A DNA stretch of 64,000 nucleotides from Halpernia humi (GCF_900108025.1 NZ_FNUS01000006.1:1-64000), one strand, 5' to 3'. Shown: positions 27,705 through 37,462, numbered from the stretch's first letter. A program made the numbers and translations. The notes: generated by a model not told the origin, from the sequence alone.

Positions 27705-27732
27705 AAAAAAAGAGACCCAAAAAGGTCTCTTT
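27705..27732 (-). terminator. rho-independent terminator of infC
   Basis: On the minus strand AAAGAGACC pairs perfectly with GGTCTCTTT (27709-27717 and 27724-27732 on the plus strand) over a 6-nt loop, and the T-run continues. It sits 20 nt after the infC stop and separates infC from rpmI. Confidence 0.88.
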
Positions 27733-27752
27733 AATATTTATAAATCGAAAAT

Positions 27753-28313
27753 TTATTTCGCTGCTTTTTTCGGGCTCATCATCATAATCATTCTTTTACC
27801 TTCCAATTTCGGCAACTGATCCACTTTTCCAACGTGTTCCAATTCTTGAGCCAATTTTAAAAGTAAAATTTCGCCTTGGTCTTTAAAAACGATGGAGCGG
27901 CCTTTAAAGAAAACGTAGGTTTTCAATTTTGAGCCTTCTTCCAAGAATTTCTCAGCGTGTTTTTTCTTAAACTCATAATCGTGATCATCAGTTTGCGGGC
28001 CGAAACGAATTTCTTTTACAACTACTTTAACTTGTTTGGCTTTTAGTTCTTTCTGTTTCTTTTTTTGCTCGTATAAGAATTTTTTATAATCCAAAATACG
28101 GGTGATAAAAGGTTCAGATTTATCGGAAATTACCACCAAATCCAACTCTTGGTCTCTGGCAATTTGTTTCGCTTTTTCCAAGGGATAAACACCTGGCTCC
28201 ACATTTTCGCCGACAAGACGAACTTCTCGCGCTCGGATTTTATCATTTATTTGATGTAAATCTTCCTGTACGCGTCGCTGTGGACCTCTGTTATTAAATC
28301 GTTTTAGTGCTAT
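27753..28313 (-). CDS. infC: translation initiation factor IF-3, apparent AUA start
   Basis: IF-3 binds the 30S subunit and checks start codon-anticodon pairing. The domains are complete: N domain with '[14 protein letters not shown]', the linker helix, and C domain with '[17 protein letters not shown]', 'FLEEGSKLK', 'KGRSIVFKD' and '[16 protein letters not shown]'. The first usual start in frame is a GTG at 28202, which would delete the essential N-terminal helix and strand. Between the upstream in-frame TAA and that GTG there is no ATG, GTG or TTG. The best start is ATA at 28313 (then Ala-Leu-Lys-Arg-Phe), giving 186 aa. Rare AUU/AUA-type starts are the known basis of infC self-regulation. 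Confidence 0.88.
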   Translation of the reverse strand: MALKRFNNRGPQRRVQEDLHQINDKIRAREVRLVGENVEPGVYPLEKAKQIARDQELDLVVISDKSEPFITRILDYKKFLYEQKKKQKELKAKQVKVVVKEIRFGPQTDDHDYEFKKKHAEKFLEEGSKLKTYVFFKGRSIVFKDQGEILLLKLAQELEHVGKVDQLPKLEGKRMIMMMSPKKAAK

Positions 28314-28345
28314 GGTTTTATTTTTTTAAAGTTAATTCTAATTTT

Positions 28346-28381
28346 TATTTGTCATTGCGAGTAAAGCAATCTGTTTCAACT
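28346..28381. repeat. fragment of a 'GTCATTGCGAG...AAGCAATCT' dispersed repeat
   Basis: The text GTCATTGCGAGTAAAGCAATCT in the thrS-infC gap resembles the short intergenic repeats of flavobacterial genomes and is related in form to the palindrome at 58258-58328 (GTCATTCCG...). Only one arm is present here. Confidence 0.35.
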
Positions 28382-28402
28382 TGCAATTATTTTTAAGAAA
28401 AT

Positions 28403-30322
28403 TTATATTTTCGCTTCTTTTAAAAAATAATTCGCAAAATCTTCAACGCTCATTTCGCCCAAATCACCTTCGCCTCTTTTCCTTACAGAAACCGTGCCGT
28501 TTACTGCTTCGTTTTCTCCTACAATCAGCATGAATGGTAACTTCTGAAGTTCGGCATCTCTTATTTTCTTACCGGTTTTCTCATTACGGTCGTCTATAAG
28601 TCCGCAAATATCGTGATTTTCTAACAATTGTGAAACTTTTTTTGCATAATCTACATATTTTTCACTAATTGGCAAAATAGTAAATTGATCTGGCGCCAAC
28701 CAAAGTGGAAAATCGCCTGCTGTATTTTCTAATAAAATAGCGATAAATCGTTCCATAGAACCAAACGGCGCACGGTGAATCATCACAGGGCGGTGTTTTT
28801 CGTTATCACTTCCAATATAGTTAAGGTCAAAACGTTCGGGTAAATTATAATCCACTTGGATGGTTCCGAGTTGCCATTTTCTACCAAGAGCATCTTTTAC
28901 CATAAAATCTAATTTTGGTCCATAAAATGCAGCTTCGCCATATTCAATTACTGTTTTTAGATTTTTTTCTTTCGCTGCGACCATGATTGCATTTTCTGCT
29001 TTTTCCCAATTTTCGTCAGAACCGATATACTTTTCTTTATGATCTGGGTCTCGCAGAGAAATTTGTGTCACGAAATCTTCAAAGCCTAAAGATTTAAAAA
29101 CATAAAGCGTTAAATCTATTACTTTTTTAAATTCATCCATCAACTGATCGGGCGTGCAGAAAATATGTGCGTCATCTTGCGTAAACCCACGAACTCTTGT
29201 CAAGCCGTGCAATTCGCCCGATTGCTCGTATCTGTAAACCGTTCCAAATTCTGCATAACGTTTTGGTAAATCTTTGTAAGACCATTGCGAAGTTTTGTAA
29301 ATCTCGCAGTGGTGCGGGCAATTCATTGGTTTTAGGAAAAATTCTTCGCCATCGTTTGGTGTTTTTATGGGCTGGAAAGAATCTGCGCCATATTTTTCAT
29401 AGTGACCAGAAGTTTTGTATAATTCTACATTCGCAATATGTGGCGTCATTACAAATTCGTAACCGCCTTTTTTCTGGGCTTTGGATAGAAATTCTTCTAA
29501 TTTTTTTCTTAAAGCCGTTCCTTTTGGTAACCAAAGAGGTAAACCTGCGCCCACTTTTTCAGAGAAGGCAAAAATACCCAATTCTTTTCCTAATTTGCGG
29601 TGGTCACGGCGTTTTGCCTCTTCTAATCTTTCGAGATATTCTGTTAAATCTTTTTGTTTTGGGAAAGAGATTCCGTAAACTCTGGTTAACTGTTTGTTTT
29701 TTTCATCCCCACGCCAATAAGCGCCAGCCGCATTTAAAACTTTCACGGCTTTCACAATTCCTGTTGCGGGAATGTGGCCGCCACGGCAGAGATCTACAAA
29801 ATCTTCGTGTTTGCAAAACGTGATTTCGCCGTCATTTAAGTTGGTGATTAATTCTGTTTTATATTCATTATCGGCATATTCTTTTAATGCATCAGTTTTA
29901 GAAACCGGATATTTTTCAAAAGTAGAATTTATTTTGGCGTGTTCGAGCATTTTTTTCTCGATTTTTTCAAAATCTTTTTCGGATAAAACTTCGTCACCAA
30001 AATCTACATCGTAATAGAAACCTTGTTCAATTGCAGGTCCGATTGTTAGTTTAGCATTTGGATAAAAATCTAAAATCGCTTGCGCCAATAAATGTGCTGA
30101 GGAATGCCAAAACGCTTTTTTGCCTAAATCATCATTCCAAGTTAATAATTGCACCGAAGAATCTTCTGTAATTGGCGTGGTTGTTTCCACCTGAGTTCCG
30201 TTAACCATTGCAGAAATGGTGTTTCTTGCCAAACCTTCACTTATGGATTTAGCGACATCAAGAGGCGTTACAGCCGAATCAAATTCTTTGGTACTTCCAT
30301 CTGGAAGTGTAATCTTAATCAT
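28403..30322 (-). CDS. thrS: threonine-tRNA ligase
   Basis: Class II ThrRS of 639 aa, with TGS domain (1-60), editing/SAD domain (about 65-225; '[11 protein letters not shown]' metal motif and '[10 protein letters not shown]'), catalytic core (about 240-535; motif 2 '[26 protein letters not shown]', zinc ligands in '[10 protein letters not shown]', motif 3 '[17 protein letters not shown]') and anticodon-binding domain (540-639). A minus-strand -7 element TAAATTTG (30339-30346) precedes the ATG. infC follows after 89 nt. I saw no T-box or leader frame upstream. Confidence 0.97.
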   Translation of the reverse strand: MIKITLPDGSTKEFDSAVTPLDVAKSISEGLARNTISAMVNGTQVETTTPITEDSSVQLLTWNDDLGKKAFWHSSAHLLAQAILDFYPNAKLTIGPAIEQGFYYDVDFGDEVLSEKDFEKIEKKMLEHAKINSTFEKYPVSKTDALKEYADNEYKTELITNLNDGEITFCKHEDFVDLCRGGHIPATGIVKAVKVLNAAGAYWRGDEKNKQLTRVYGISFPKQKDLTEYLERLEEAKRRDHRKLGKELGIFAFSEKVGAGLPLWLPKGTALRKKLEEFLSKAQKKGGYEFVMTPHIANVELYKTSGHYEKYGADSFQPIKTPNDGEEFFLKPMNCPHHCEIYKTSQWSYKDLPKRYAEFGTVYRYEQSGELHGLTRVRGFTQDDAHIFCTPDQLMDEFKKVIDLTLYVFKSLGFEDFVTQISLRDPDHKEKYIGSDENWEKAENAIMVAAKEKNLKTVIEYGEAAFYGPKLDFMVKDALGRKWQLGTIQVDYNLPERFDLNYIGSDNEKHRPVMIHRAPFGSMERFIAILLENTAGDFPLWLAPDQFTILPISEKYVDYAKKVSQLLENHDICGLIDDRNEKTGKKIRDAELQKLPFMLIVGENEAVNGTVSVRKRGEGDLGEMSVEDFANYFLKEAKI

Positions 30323-30607
30323 ATAAAAAATTGAAGGACAAATTTACAAAAATTCTTTTGTTAAAAGTGGCGAGAAAACTATGGATTTTTTAGCACAATA
30401 ATCATATTAAATTTCTTTTAGTATTGAAAAAAATTACTGCATTTCAGGATTATGTTGAAAATAAAGAATTAGTTTTTTTAACTACAAATCTATCCAGCGA
30501 AAGGCACAAAAGTTTTGTGTTTTAAAATTTTGGATAATTACTTTTAAAAGTTGAAATTGGAAAAATTTTTAATTGGATTCAAACTAGTTGGGTTCAATAA
30601 ACCCTTA

Positions 30608-31085
30608 ATAATTTAAAGAAAATAATTTCATCTCTTCGGGATTTAAAACAACTTCAGATTAAAGTTTATAAAAATTAAATCCCTTCGGGATTTTCAGTAT
30701 TCTCATTAAGGTTTTTATAAAAATTTCATCCCTTCGGGATTTATAAAAAATTCATTTCAAGGTTTTTATAAAAGTTTCATCCCTTCGGGATTTTCAGTAT
30801 TCTCATTAAGGTTTTTATAAAAGTTTCATCCCTTCGGGATTTTCAGTATTCTCATTAAGGTTTTTATAAAAATTTCATCCCTTCGGGATTTATAAAAAAT
30901 TCATTTCAAGGTTTTTATAAAAGTTTCATCCCTTCGGGATTTTCAGTATTATAATTAAGGTTTTTATAATAATTTCTTCCCTTTAGGATTTATAATAATT
31001 TCTTCCCTTTAGGATTTATAAAAATTTCATTTTAAGGCTTATAAAAACTTCATCCCTTCTGGATTTTCAGAAATTTCATTAAGTT
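30608..31085. repeat. tandem array of ten ATCCCTTCGGGAT hairpin units, about 50-nt period
   Basis: Six exact copies of the 13-nt palindrome ATCCCTTCGGGAT start at 30679, 30728, 30779, 30828, 30877 and 30928. Four degenerate copies start at 30630, 30977, 31003 and 31052. The spacing is 49 or 51 nt, except one of 26. Between palindromes two alternating spacers occur: type A 'TTTCAGTATTCTCATTAAGG' and type B 'TTATAAAAAATTCATTTCAAGG', both leading into TTTTTATAAAA(A/G)TTTC. The arrangement is a decayed tandem repeat, not a CRISPR. Confidence 0.9.
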
Positions 31086-31106
31086 TTTTTGTTCTTGATG
31101 CAAATT

Positions 31107-31172
31107 GCGCCCCGGCCTCAGTGGAGCTCTCCGCCGCGGCGGAAGCGGGAACGGAGGACGGATAAAGGCGCC
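31107..31172 (+). repeat. GC-rich dispersed palindromic repeat, diverged copy 2
   Basis: It shares blocks GCCCCG, CCGCCGCGGCGG and AGCGGGA with the copies at 26474 and 46288, in the same order, and ends in GGCGCCC. It lies between the hairpin array and the purA promoter. Confidence 0.6.
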
Positions 31173-31215
31173 CAAATTATAAAAATTAAATTTTGCGAAA
31201 CATTTCCCTCTCAAA

Positions 31216-31247
31216 TTTGCCGACAAAATTTATTAAAACTAAATTTG
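31216..31247 (+). promoter_or_regulatory. purA promoter (TTTG-N20-TAAATTTG)
   Basis: TTTG at 31216-31219 and TAAATTTG at 31240-31247 are separated by 20 nt, a perfect match to the Bacteroidota -33/-7 consensus TTTG and TAnnTTTG. Transcription should start near 31253, some 20 nt before the ATG. Confidence 0.75.
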
Positions 31248-31273
31248 TGCAAATCCAAAAATTCAAATAAAAT

Positions 31274-32560
31274 ATGGCGACTTATGTGGTAGTTGGTCTT
31301 CAATATGGCGACGAGGGAAAAGGCAAAATCACCGATGTTCTTTCTGCAAAATCAGATTATGTGGTGCGTTTTCAAGGTGGTGATAACGCGGGACATACGG
31401 TTTATGTGGGCGACGAAAAATTTGTGTTGCATCTTTTGCCATCTGGTGTTTTGCAATGCAAAGGAAAATGCATAATCGCAAATGGAGTGGTGGTAAACCC
31501 GAAAGCATTTCTAAGCGAAATTAAGCAAATTGAAGATAAAAATATGCGAACTGATCATGTTTTTATTTCTAGAAGAGCTCATGTAATTATGCCGTATCAT
31601 ATTTTACTAGATACTTACCGTGAAGAAGAGGAGGAAGGTACACATATCGGTACAACAAAAAAAGGAATTGGCCCGTGCTATGAAGATAAAATTGCGCGTG
31701 TAGGAATCCGAATGATAGATTTACTAAATCCTGAAGTATTGGCGGAAAAAATCAGAAAAAATCTTAAAAATAAAAATTCACTTTTTGAAAAATATTTTGA
31801 GAAACCAACTTTGGATTTTGATACTATTTATAATGAATATTTAGAAATAGGTCAACTTTTGAAAGACAGAATTGTAGATACTGAACTAGAATTAAACGAA
31901 GCGATCCACGAAGGGAAAAATATTTTGTTTGAAGGTGCACAAGCGGCGATGCTCGATATAGATTTTGGGACTTATCCTTATGTAACTTCGTCTTCGCCCA
32001 CAACAGGCGGTGTTTGTACAGGCGCAGGCGTTCCACCAACTTCGCTGCAAAATTTAATTGGCGTTGCAAAAGCCTACACAACACGTGTTGGAAATGGCCC
32101 GTTTCCCACAGAATTAAATGATGATTTAGGCGAAAAAATCAGACAAATCGGTTTTGAATTTGGTGCAACTACTGGAAGACCAAGAAGAACAGGTTGGTTG
32201 GATTTGGTCTCTCTGAAACATGCCACAATGATTAACGGTATCAATAATTTAGTGATAACAAAACTGGATGTTTTAACCGGAATTTCGCCATTAAAAATTG
32301 CCACAAAATATAAAACTGAAGACGGAAAAATCATCGATTATTTCACATCTTCAACCACAAAATTATATAATTACGAGCCAATTTATGAAGAATTGGAAGG
32401 TTGGAGTGAAGATTTAACGAAAGTAACTTCGTACGACGAATTACCCAAAAACGCCCAAAAATATATTGAATTTATCGAAAAATATTTAGGTATAAATGTG
32501 TATTTGGTTTCTGTGGGGCCAGAAAGAAATCAGAATATTATTCGGAAAGAGTTGTTTTAA
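31274..32560 (+). CDS. purA: adenylosuccinate synthase
   Basis: GTP-dependent ligase joining IMP and aspartate on the way to AMP. The N-terminal 'VVVGLQYGDEGKGKITDVLS' P-loop and catalytic Asp, 'GGDNAGHTVY' with catalytic His, 'GTTKKGIGPCYEDK', 'FEGAQAAMLDIDFGTYPYVT', and 'GATTGRPRRTGWLDL' are all there. The 428 aa is standard. The promoter is well defined; no terminator follows, and a weak CGCAGATT-type repeat fills part of the gap to the next gene. Confidence 0.97.
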   Translation: MATYVVVGLQYGDEGKGKITDVLSAKSDYVVRFQGGDNAGHTVYVGDEKFVLHLLPSGVLQCKGKCIIANGVVVNPKAFLSEIKQIEDKNMRTDHVFISRRAHVIMPYHILLDTYREEEEEGTHIGTTKKGIGPCYEDKIARVGIRMIDLLNPEVLAEKIRKNLKNKNSLFEKYFEKPTLDFDTIYNEYLEIGQLLKDRIVDTELELNEAIHEGKNILFEGAQAAMLDIDFGTYPYVTSSSPTTGGVCTGAGVPPTSLQNLIGVAKAYTTRVGNGPFPTELNDDLGEKIRQIGFEFGATTGRPRRTGWLDLVSLKHATMINGINNLVITKLDVLTGISPLKIATKYKTEDGKIIDYFTSSTTKLYNYEPIYEELEGWSEDLTKVTSYDELPKNAQKYIEFIEKYLGINVYLVSVGPERNQNIIRKELF

Positions 32561-32752
32561 GGGTTTATTTAAAATTGTAAATTTCTCGTAGCATTTTTCA
32601 GAAGTCTTTTATTTATTCTCGCTGATTTTACGGATTTCGCAGATTAAATTTTAGCATTATAAATTTCAATGCAAGTTTTCAAAATTCGCGCTGCGCTTTT
32701 TGCATTGTGCAATTTTAAAAATTTACCTATTTTAGTTGCTTAAAACTTTACC

Positions 32753-35158
32753 TTGAAAAAAATTCAACTTTTATTTTTATTTATATTGCCTTTTTTGGCA
32801 TTCTCACAGATTAATCTGAAAATTTTAGACGAAAATGGTGCGCCAGTTTCAGGAGCGAAGATTTCTTATAACAATCAACAATTTTTAACTGATGCTTCAG
32901 GTTTTGCAAAAATTCCTTTGGCATCAACTGTCGAAACGCTTTCTGCAGAAAAAGAAAATTTTAAAAGTTTTTCTAAAACAATCAAATTATTTCCTAAAAC
33001 ACAAAACGTAAATGTGCTTTTTGTGAAGGTTGCAAACGAATCTCAAATTCAAGAAGTGGTTTTTCAAAAGAAAGCCAAAACGAAAATTACGGATCTTACT
33101 TCGGTTGAAATTTCTGCTAAAGAAGCACAGCAAGTCGCCTCGCTTTCGGGTGGAATAGAAGGTTTATTAAAGACACTTCCTTCGGTAAATTCTAATTCAG
33201 AACTCAGTTCGCAATATATGGTGCGTGGTGGAAATTTTGATGAAAATTTAATTTATATTAATGATATAGAAATTTATCGGCCAAATTTAATTAGAAATTC
33301 TTTGCAAGAAGGTTTGAGTATTATTAATCCGGATATGGTTTCAAACATCAACTTTTCAGCAGGTGGTTTTGAGCCGAAATATGGTGATAAAATGTCTTCT
33401 AGTTTAAATATTTACTACAGACAGCCCACAAAATTTGAACTTTCTGGCGAAGCAAGTTTAATTGGCGGAAGACTTTCCACAGGGTTTGCTTCTAAAAATA
33501 AAAAATTATCAGCATTGTTTTCAGCGCGTTATAGAAACACAAATTTGGTTTTAAATACTTTAAATGAAGACACAGATTTTAACCCACAATACCAAGATTT
33601 TCAGTCGTATATTAATTATGACATCAATTCTAAATGGGCAATTTCATTTTTAGGTTATTATTCTAAAAATGATTTTGAGGTGATTCCAAAACAAAAAGTG
33701 GTGGATTTTGGCTCTTTGTTGCAACCTATAAAATTGACGGTTGGTTATAGCGGAAAAGAGGACGACCAATATAGAAATATGATGGGAACGGCAACTATTA
33801 CCTTTAAACCTTCAAAAAAATGGAAATTTACGCTGGATAATTTTGCCTATCAAAATCGTGAAAAAGAATATTATGATATTGCATCTGGCTATGAATTGCA
33901 AACTTTTGATCCTGAAACGGGCGCTCCAATTACATCTTACGATGTTGGTGGGCAAATTAATCATGCAAGAAACGATTTATTGGTAAAAACTTACGGTGCA
34001 CAATTTAAAGCAAGATTTTCGCCGGATGTAAATACCGATTATGAAATTGGTTTTAAAATTGAAAAGGAAAATTTACAAGATTTAACCAATGAGTTTCAGT
34101 TGATAGATTCCATCGGTTACAATTCGCCGCGAAATTTTGTAAATCCAGGAACTTTGGATGCTTCACAATTGGCTTTAAAATACAGTATTCAGGGCGAAAA
34201 TCATATTCAGCCCACGAGAATGTCGGCCTATGCACAATATTCGAAGAAATTCTATTGGGGCGAAAATAAAATGTTTGTAAACGCTGGCGCCAGAATTGCG
34301 CATTGGAGTTTTAATGATGAAACCATTATTTCGCCACGCGCACAAATTGCCATAAAACCGAATTGGGATATGGATATGTTGTTTAAATTAAGCGGCGGAA
34401 TTTATTATCAAGCACCGTTTTATAAGGAAATTAAAGATTTACAAGGTAATTTTAATTCGAACATAAAATCACAAAAATCTATTCAAGTTATTCTTGCCAA
34501 TGATTATGAATTCAAAATGGTGGATCGGCCGTTTAAACTCACTACTGAAGCGTATTATAAAAAAATGACGGATTTAATTCCGTATTATCAAGATAATGTA
34601 AGAATTCGTTATTCGGGCAAAAACAATGCAAAAGGCTATGCTTATGGTTTAGATACGCGACTTTTTGGAGAGTTTGTACCGGGCGTTGATTCTTGGATTT
34701 CAGCAAGTTATGCACGTGTTTTTGAAAATATTGATGACAAAGGCTACATTCCGCGACCAACAGATCAACGCTTGCGATTTGCTTTATTTTACCAAGATTA
34801 TATGCCGAGATTTCCTTCAATGCGCGTGAATTTAACCTTAACCTACGCCAACGGATTGCCAAATGGAGCGCCTGTTTTCACAGATCCTTATCAATACCAA
34901 AGAACTTTGCCATCTTATAAAAGAGTGGATATAGGTTTGTCTAAAGTTTTTATAGACCAAAAAGACAATAAAGTAAATGGCGGTTTTTGGGGCAATTTTA
35001 AGGAACTAACTTTAGGCGTTCAAATTTATAATGCATTTAATATTAATAATACAATTGCGAACCAATGGTTAACCGACGTGAATTCTGGTTTGGCATATCC
35101 AGTTCCAGTGAACTTAACTGGAAGGTTTTTTAATGTGAAGTTGGAGTTTAAGTTGTAG
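32753..35158 (+). CDS. TonB-dependent receptor
   Basis: Outer-membrane receptor of 801 aa. Signal peptide 1-19 (ending FLAFSQ) is followed by a carboxypeptidase-like regulatory domain (20-100), a plug (about 115-220: 'SGGIEGLLKTLPSVNSNSEL', 'YMVRGGNFDENLIYINDIEI', 'NINFSAGGFEPKYGDKMSS') and a barrel ending 'LTGRFFNVKLEFKL'. The start is TTG. Transport of an unknown ligand across the outer membrane is inferred from the family. It is followed after 18 nt by an orphan membrane protein gene. Confidence 0.9.
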   Translation: MKKIQLLFLFILPFLAFSQINLKILDENGAPVSGAKISYNNQQFLTDASGFAKIPLASTVETLSAEKENFKSFSKTIKLFPKTQNVNVLFVKVANESQIQEVVFQKKAKTKITDLTSVEISAKEAQQVASLSGGIEGLLKTLPSVNSNSELSSQYMVRGGNFDENLIYINDIEIYRPNLIRNSLQEGLSIINPDMVSNINFSAGGFEPKYGDKMSSSLNIYYRQPTKFELSGEASLIGGRLSTGFASKNKKLSALFSARYRNTNLVLNTLNEDTDFNPQYQDFQSYINYDINSKWAISFLGYYSKNDFEVIPKQKVVDFGSLLQPIKLTVGYSGKEDDQYRNMMGTATITFKPSKKWKFTLDNFAYQNREKEYYDIASGYELQTFDPETGAPITSYDVGGQINHARNDLLVKTYGAQFKARFSPDVNTDYEIGFKIEKENLQDLTNEFQLIDSIGYNSPRNFVNPGTLDASQLALKYSIQGENHIQPTRMSAYAQYSKKFYWGENKMFVNAGARIAHWSFNDETIISPRAQIAIKPNWDMDMLFKLSGGIYYQAPFYKEIKDLQGNFNSNIKSQKSIQVILANDYEFKMVDRPFKLTTEAYYKKMTDLIPYYQDNVRIRYSGKNNAKGYAYGLDTRLFGEFVPGVDSWISASYARVFENIDDKGYIPRPTDQRLRFALFYQDYMPRFPSMRVNLTLTYANGLPNGAPVFTDPYQYQRTLPSYKRVDIGLSKVFIDQKDNKVNGGFWGNFKELTLGVQIYNAFNINNTIANQWLTDVNSGLAYPVPVNLTGRFFNVKLEFKL

Positions 35159-35176
35159 AAAATTTATTAAAAAATA

Positions 35177-35719
35177 TTGAAGGCACTTCAAAAATTTCAT
35201 TTTATTATATTGATTCTAATTATTTTGAATCTAATTTTCTTCTATTTGTTGCATTATGAATTAAGGTATGAAATTGAATATAGTTTAAATATTATTCTGT
35301 ATTTAACAGGAATAATTTTATTTTTTATGAACATCAAAATATTCAAATTTAAAACGATATATTTTTCAATATTTCCTATTACAATATTATTATTTGGATT
35401 GTTTTATTTGTTTGGCGGTATATTACTTGCATTTGTTGGAGGAACTCTCATAAAACCACTTTACCCGACATTTAGTGAATATAACAAAAATGGAATTATA
35501 TTATATCCTAAATATAGCGGAGTTTTAGGAAAATGCTGTTTATATAAAGTAAATAAAAATAAAGGAATTTTTGAAAAAAATTTAGGGGCAATTTTATTGA
35601 ATTCTGATAGTAAACCACCGAATTCAAATTTTGAAATGATTAATGAAAATACTTTAAAAATAATCTACAAGGATTATGAAAACAAGCAACAAATTGAATT
35701 TTATAAACTTGAAAATTAG
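35177..35719 (+). CDS. orphan membrane protein, unknown
   Basis: I do not recognise this 180-aa protein. Three hydrophobic segments (about 8-28, 33-52 and 58-90) are followed by a polar C-terminal half of about 85 residues with 'GVLGKCCLYKVNK'. The start is a TTG 18 nt after the receptor stop; no nearby ATG fits. It is more AT-rich than its neighbours. The terminator at 35764-35794 ends the transcript. A link with the receptor is possible from position only. Confidence 0.6.
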   Translation: MKALQKFHFIILILIILNLIFFYLLHYELRYEIEYSLNIILYLTGIILFFMNIKIFKFKTIYFSIFPITILLFGLFYLFGGILLAFVGGTLIKPLYPTFSEYNKNGIILYPKYSGVLGKCCLYKVNKNKGIFEKNLGAILLNSDSKPPNSNFEMINENTLKIIYKDYENKQQIEFYKLEN

Positions 35720-35763
35720 CATTCGCTGAAATGTGTTTGTAATTTATTTCCACATTAAAAAAA

Positions 35764-35794
35764 TTCCCAAAACAGTCGTTTCGGGATTTTTTTT
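35764..35794. terminator. bidirectional terminator
   Basis: TCCCAAAAC (35765-35773) pairs with GTTTCGGGA (35778-35786) around loop AGTC, with one A-C mismatch. A7 lies on the left and T8 on the right, so it serves both the orphan gene and the convergent GNAT/nitrilase gene. Confidence 0.82.
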
Positions 35795-37310
35795 ATTTTT
35801 CAGTATTCAAAGAAATCGTGTCATACAGATCTTTTCGGCGGTCTGTAATCGTTCTTATGGCGCCGTTGTAATGCAAATCTTTTAAATGATTCAAATCGAC
35901 ATCGACAATTAAAGTCATTTCTGTATTTGGTGTTGCTTCACCTTTTACACCATTTGTCGGAAAAGAAAAATCGGACGGCGTGAGAACTGCAGCTTGTCCA
36001 AACTGAATATCCATATTATTGACGCCAGGCAAATTCCCGACACAACCTGCAATCGCGACATAACATTCATTTTCAATTGCTCTTGCTGCGGCGCAATTTC
36101 GAACTCTTGTGTACGCATTTTGCGTGTCTGTGAGGTAAGGAACAAATAAAATTTTCATGCCTTGATCGGCGAGAAGTCGCGGCAATTCTGGAAATTCTAC
36201 GTCGTAACAAATTATTAAACCAATCTTGCCACAATCTGTGTCGAAGGCTTTTATTTCGCTTCCACCTTTCATGCCGTAATAACGGCGTTCGTTTGGTGTG
36301 ATGTGGATTTTCTTGTATTCATCAATTTTCCCATCGCGGTGCATTAAATAAGAAATATTGTATAATTCGCCATTTTCCTCGTAAGGCATACTTCCAGAAA
36401 TAATATTTACATTATAACTAATCGCAAAATCTGAAATTCTTACTTTAATTTCTTCTGTTAATTTCGCCAATTCAAACATACTTTCGCGTTCAGAAAGATG
36501 ATTGAAAGGTGCTAAAAGTGGTGTGTTAAATAATTCTGGGAAAAGTACAAAATCAGCTTTGTAGTCGCCCATTACATTTACAAAAAATTCTACCTGATTA
36601 TAAAAATCATCAATTGTTGCAAAATGTCGCATTTGCCATTGCACCAAACCGAGTCGAATGACGCTGTCTTGCATCGTATTTAGATTCTTTTTGCTGTAAT
36701 AAATGTTATTCCATTGTAGCAAAACTGCGTTTTCTTTTGACGCTTCATCTTCTGGCAAATATTTTTTTAAAACCCTGATTGGTAGGAAATTATTAGATAA
36801 TTGAAAACTTAAAACGGGGTCATAAATTTCCTTATCCCGAACTTTTGAAATATACTGGCGCGGTGTGAGTTCGTGACTGTGTTTAGAGTAATTTGGAATT
36901 CTACCACCTAAAACTATTGATCGTAAATTCAAATGTTCGCATAATTCTTTTCTTGCATCATATAATCTTCTGCCCAAGCGCAATGTTCTATATTCTGGAT
37001 CTACAAAAACTTCAATACCGTAGAGCACATTTCCAATATCGGTGTGCGTGTTAAAAGTATAATCTGCCGTGATATCAGCATAAGTGTGCTCGTCACCAAA
37101 GAGTTCATATTGCACAATAATCGACAAGCAAGCCGCCGCTAATTTTCCATCAACGGTGATGCAAATTTGTCCTTCTGGGAAAATTGTAGTTAATTTTTGA
37201 ATGCTTTTTTTTGCCCAAACGTATTCTTTCATTTGCGGATAGGCTTGCTTCATTACTTTAATTAAAACCTCATAATCAGTCAGTTCTAATTTTCTTATAT
37301 TAATTTCCAT
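35793..37310 (-). CDS. GNAT acetyltransferase / carbon-nitrogen hydrolase fusion
   Basis: Two-domain cytoplasmic enzyme of 505 aa. Residues 1-170 are a GNAT N-acetyltransferase ('EVFVDPEYRTLRLGRRLYDA' is the acetyl-CoA loop). Residues 215-495 are a nitrilase-superfamily amidohydrolase with the Glu259 (FPELF), Lys334 (YKKIHI) and Cys368 (IICYD) triad. The same fusion is widespread in Bacteroidota and other phyla. The substrate is unknown; hydrolysis of an acylated amide is a guess. It converges on the orphan membrane gene, sharing a bidirectional terminator. Confidence 0.9.
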   Translation of the reverse strand: MEINIRKLELTDYEVLIKVMKQAYPQMKEYVWAKKSIQKLTTIFPEGQICITVDGKLAAACLSIIVQYELFGDEHTYADITADYTFNTHTDIGNVLYGIEVFVDPEYRTLRLGRRLYDARKELCEHLNLRSIVLGGRIPNYSKHSHELTPRQYISKVRDKEIYDPVLSFQLSNNFLPIRVLKKYLPEDEASKENAVLLQWNNIYYSKKNLNTMQDSVIRLGLVQWQMRHFATIDDFYNQVEFFVNVMGDYKADFVLFPELFNTPLLAPFNHLSERESMFELAKLTEEIKVRISDFAISYNVNIISGSMPYEENGELYNISYLMHRDGKIDEYKKIHITPNERRYYGMKGGSEIKAFDTDCGKIGLIICYDVEFPELPRLLADQGMKILFVPYLTDTQNAYTRVRNCAAARAIENECYVAIAGCVGNLPGVNNMDIQFGQAAVLTPSDFSFPTNGVKGEATPNTEMTLIVDVDLNHLKDLHYNGAIRTITDRRKDLYDTISLNTEK

Positions 37311-37462
37311 TATTTTAATTTTAATTTTTTTTATGATTATTTTTGGGCTGTCGCGCTTTTAAAAACTAGGTCTTCTGTTTTCGCCCGATTTTAATGGGAA
37401 TCCAAGCAAAAAGGGATGCGACAATTTTGATTTACAGAAAAAAAACTTTAATTTTTTAGTTT

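Larger units (their letters stand above)
30323..31273. other. 951-nt non-coding region between divergent thrS and purA
   Basis: From left to right it contains the thrS -7 element (30339-30346), a plain AT-rich stretch with small hairpins (30505-30519 and 30588-30605), the array of ATCCCTTCGGGAT hairpins (30630-31064), a GC-rich dispersed repeat (31107-31172) and the purA promoter (31216-31247). I found no credible coding frame and no tRNA. Confidence 0.8.

Noticed and set aside
27753-28202. GTG at 28202 as the infC start
   Set aside because: It would remove the conserved [14 protein letters not shown] region, which is plainly encoded upstream in the same frame.
29197-29823. 208-aa plus-strand frame opposite thrS
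   Set aside because: It is an antisense shadow of a well-conserved gene and has no family likeness.
30505-30519. CACAAAAGTTTTGTG as a terminator
   Set aside because: No gene on either strand ends nearby and the loop is too short for a good hairpin.
30608-31085. Regular repeats as a CRISPR array
   Set aside because: The spacers are not unique: they alternate between two near-identical types, the repeat core is only 13 nt, and there are no cas genes.
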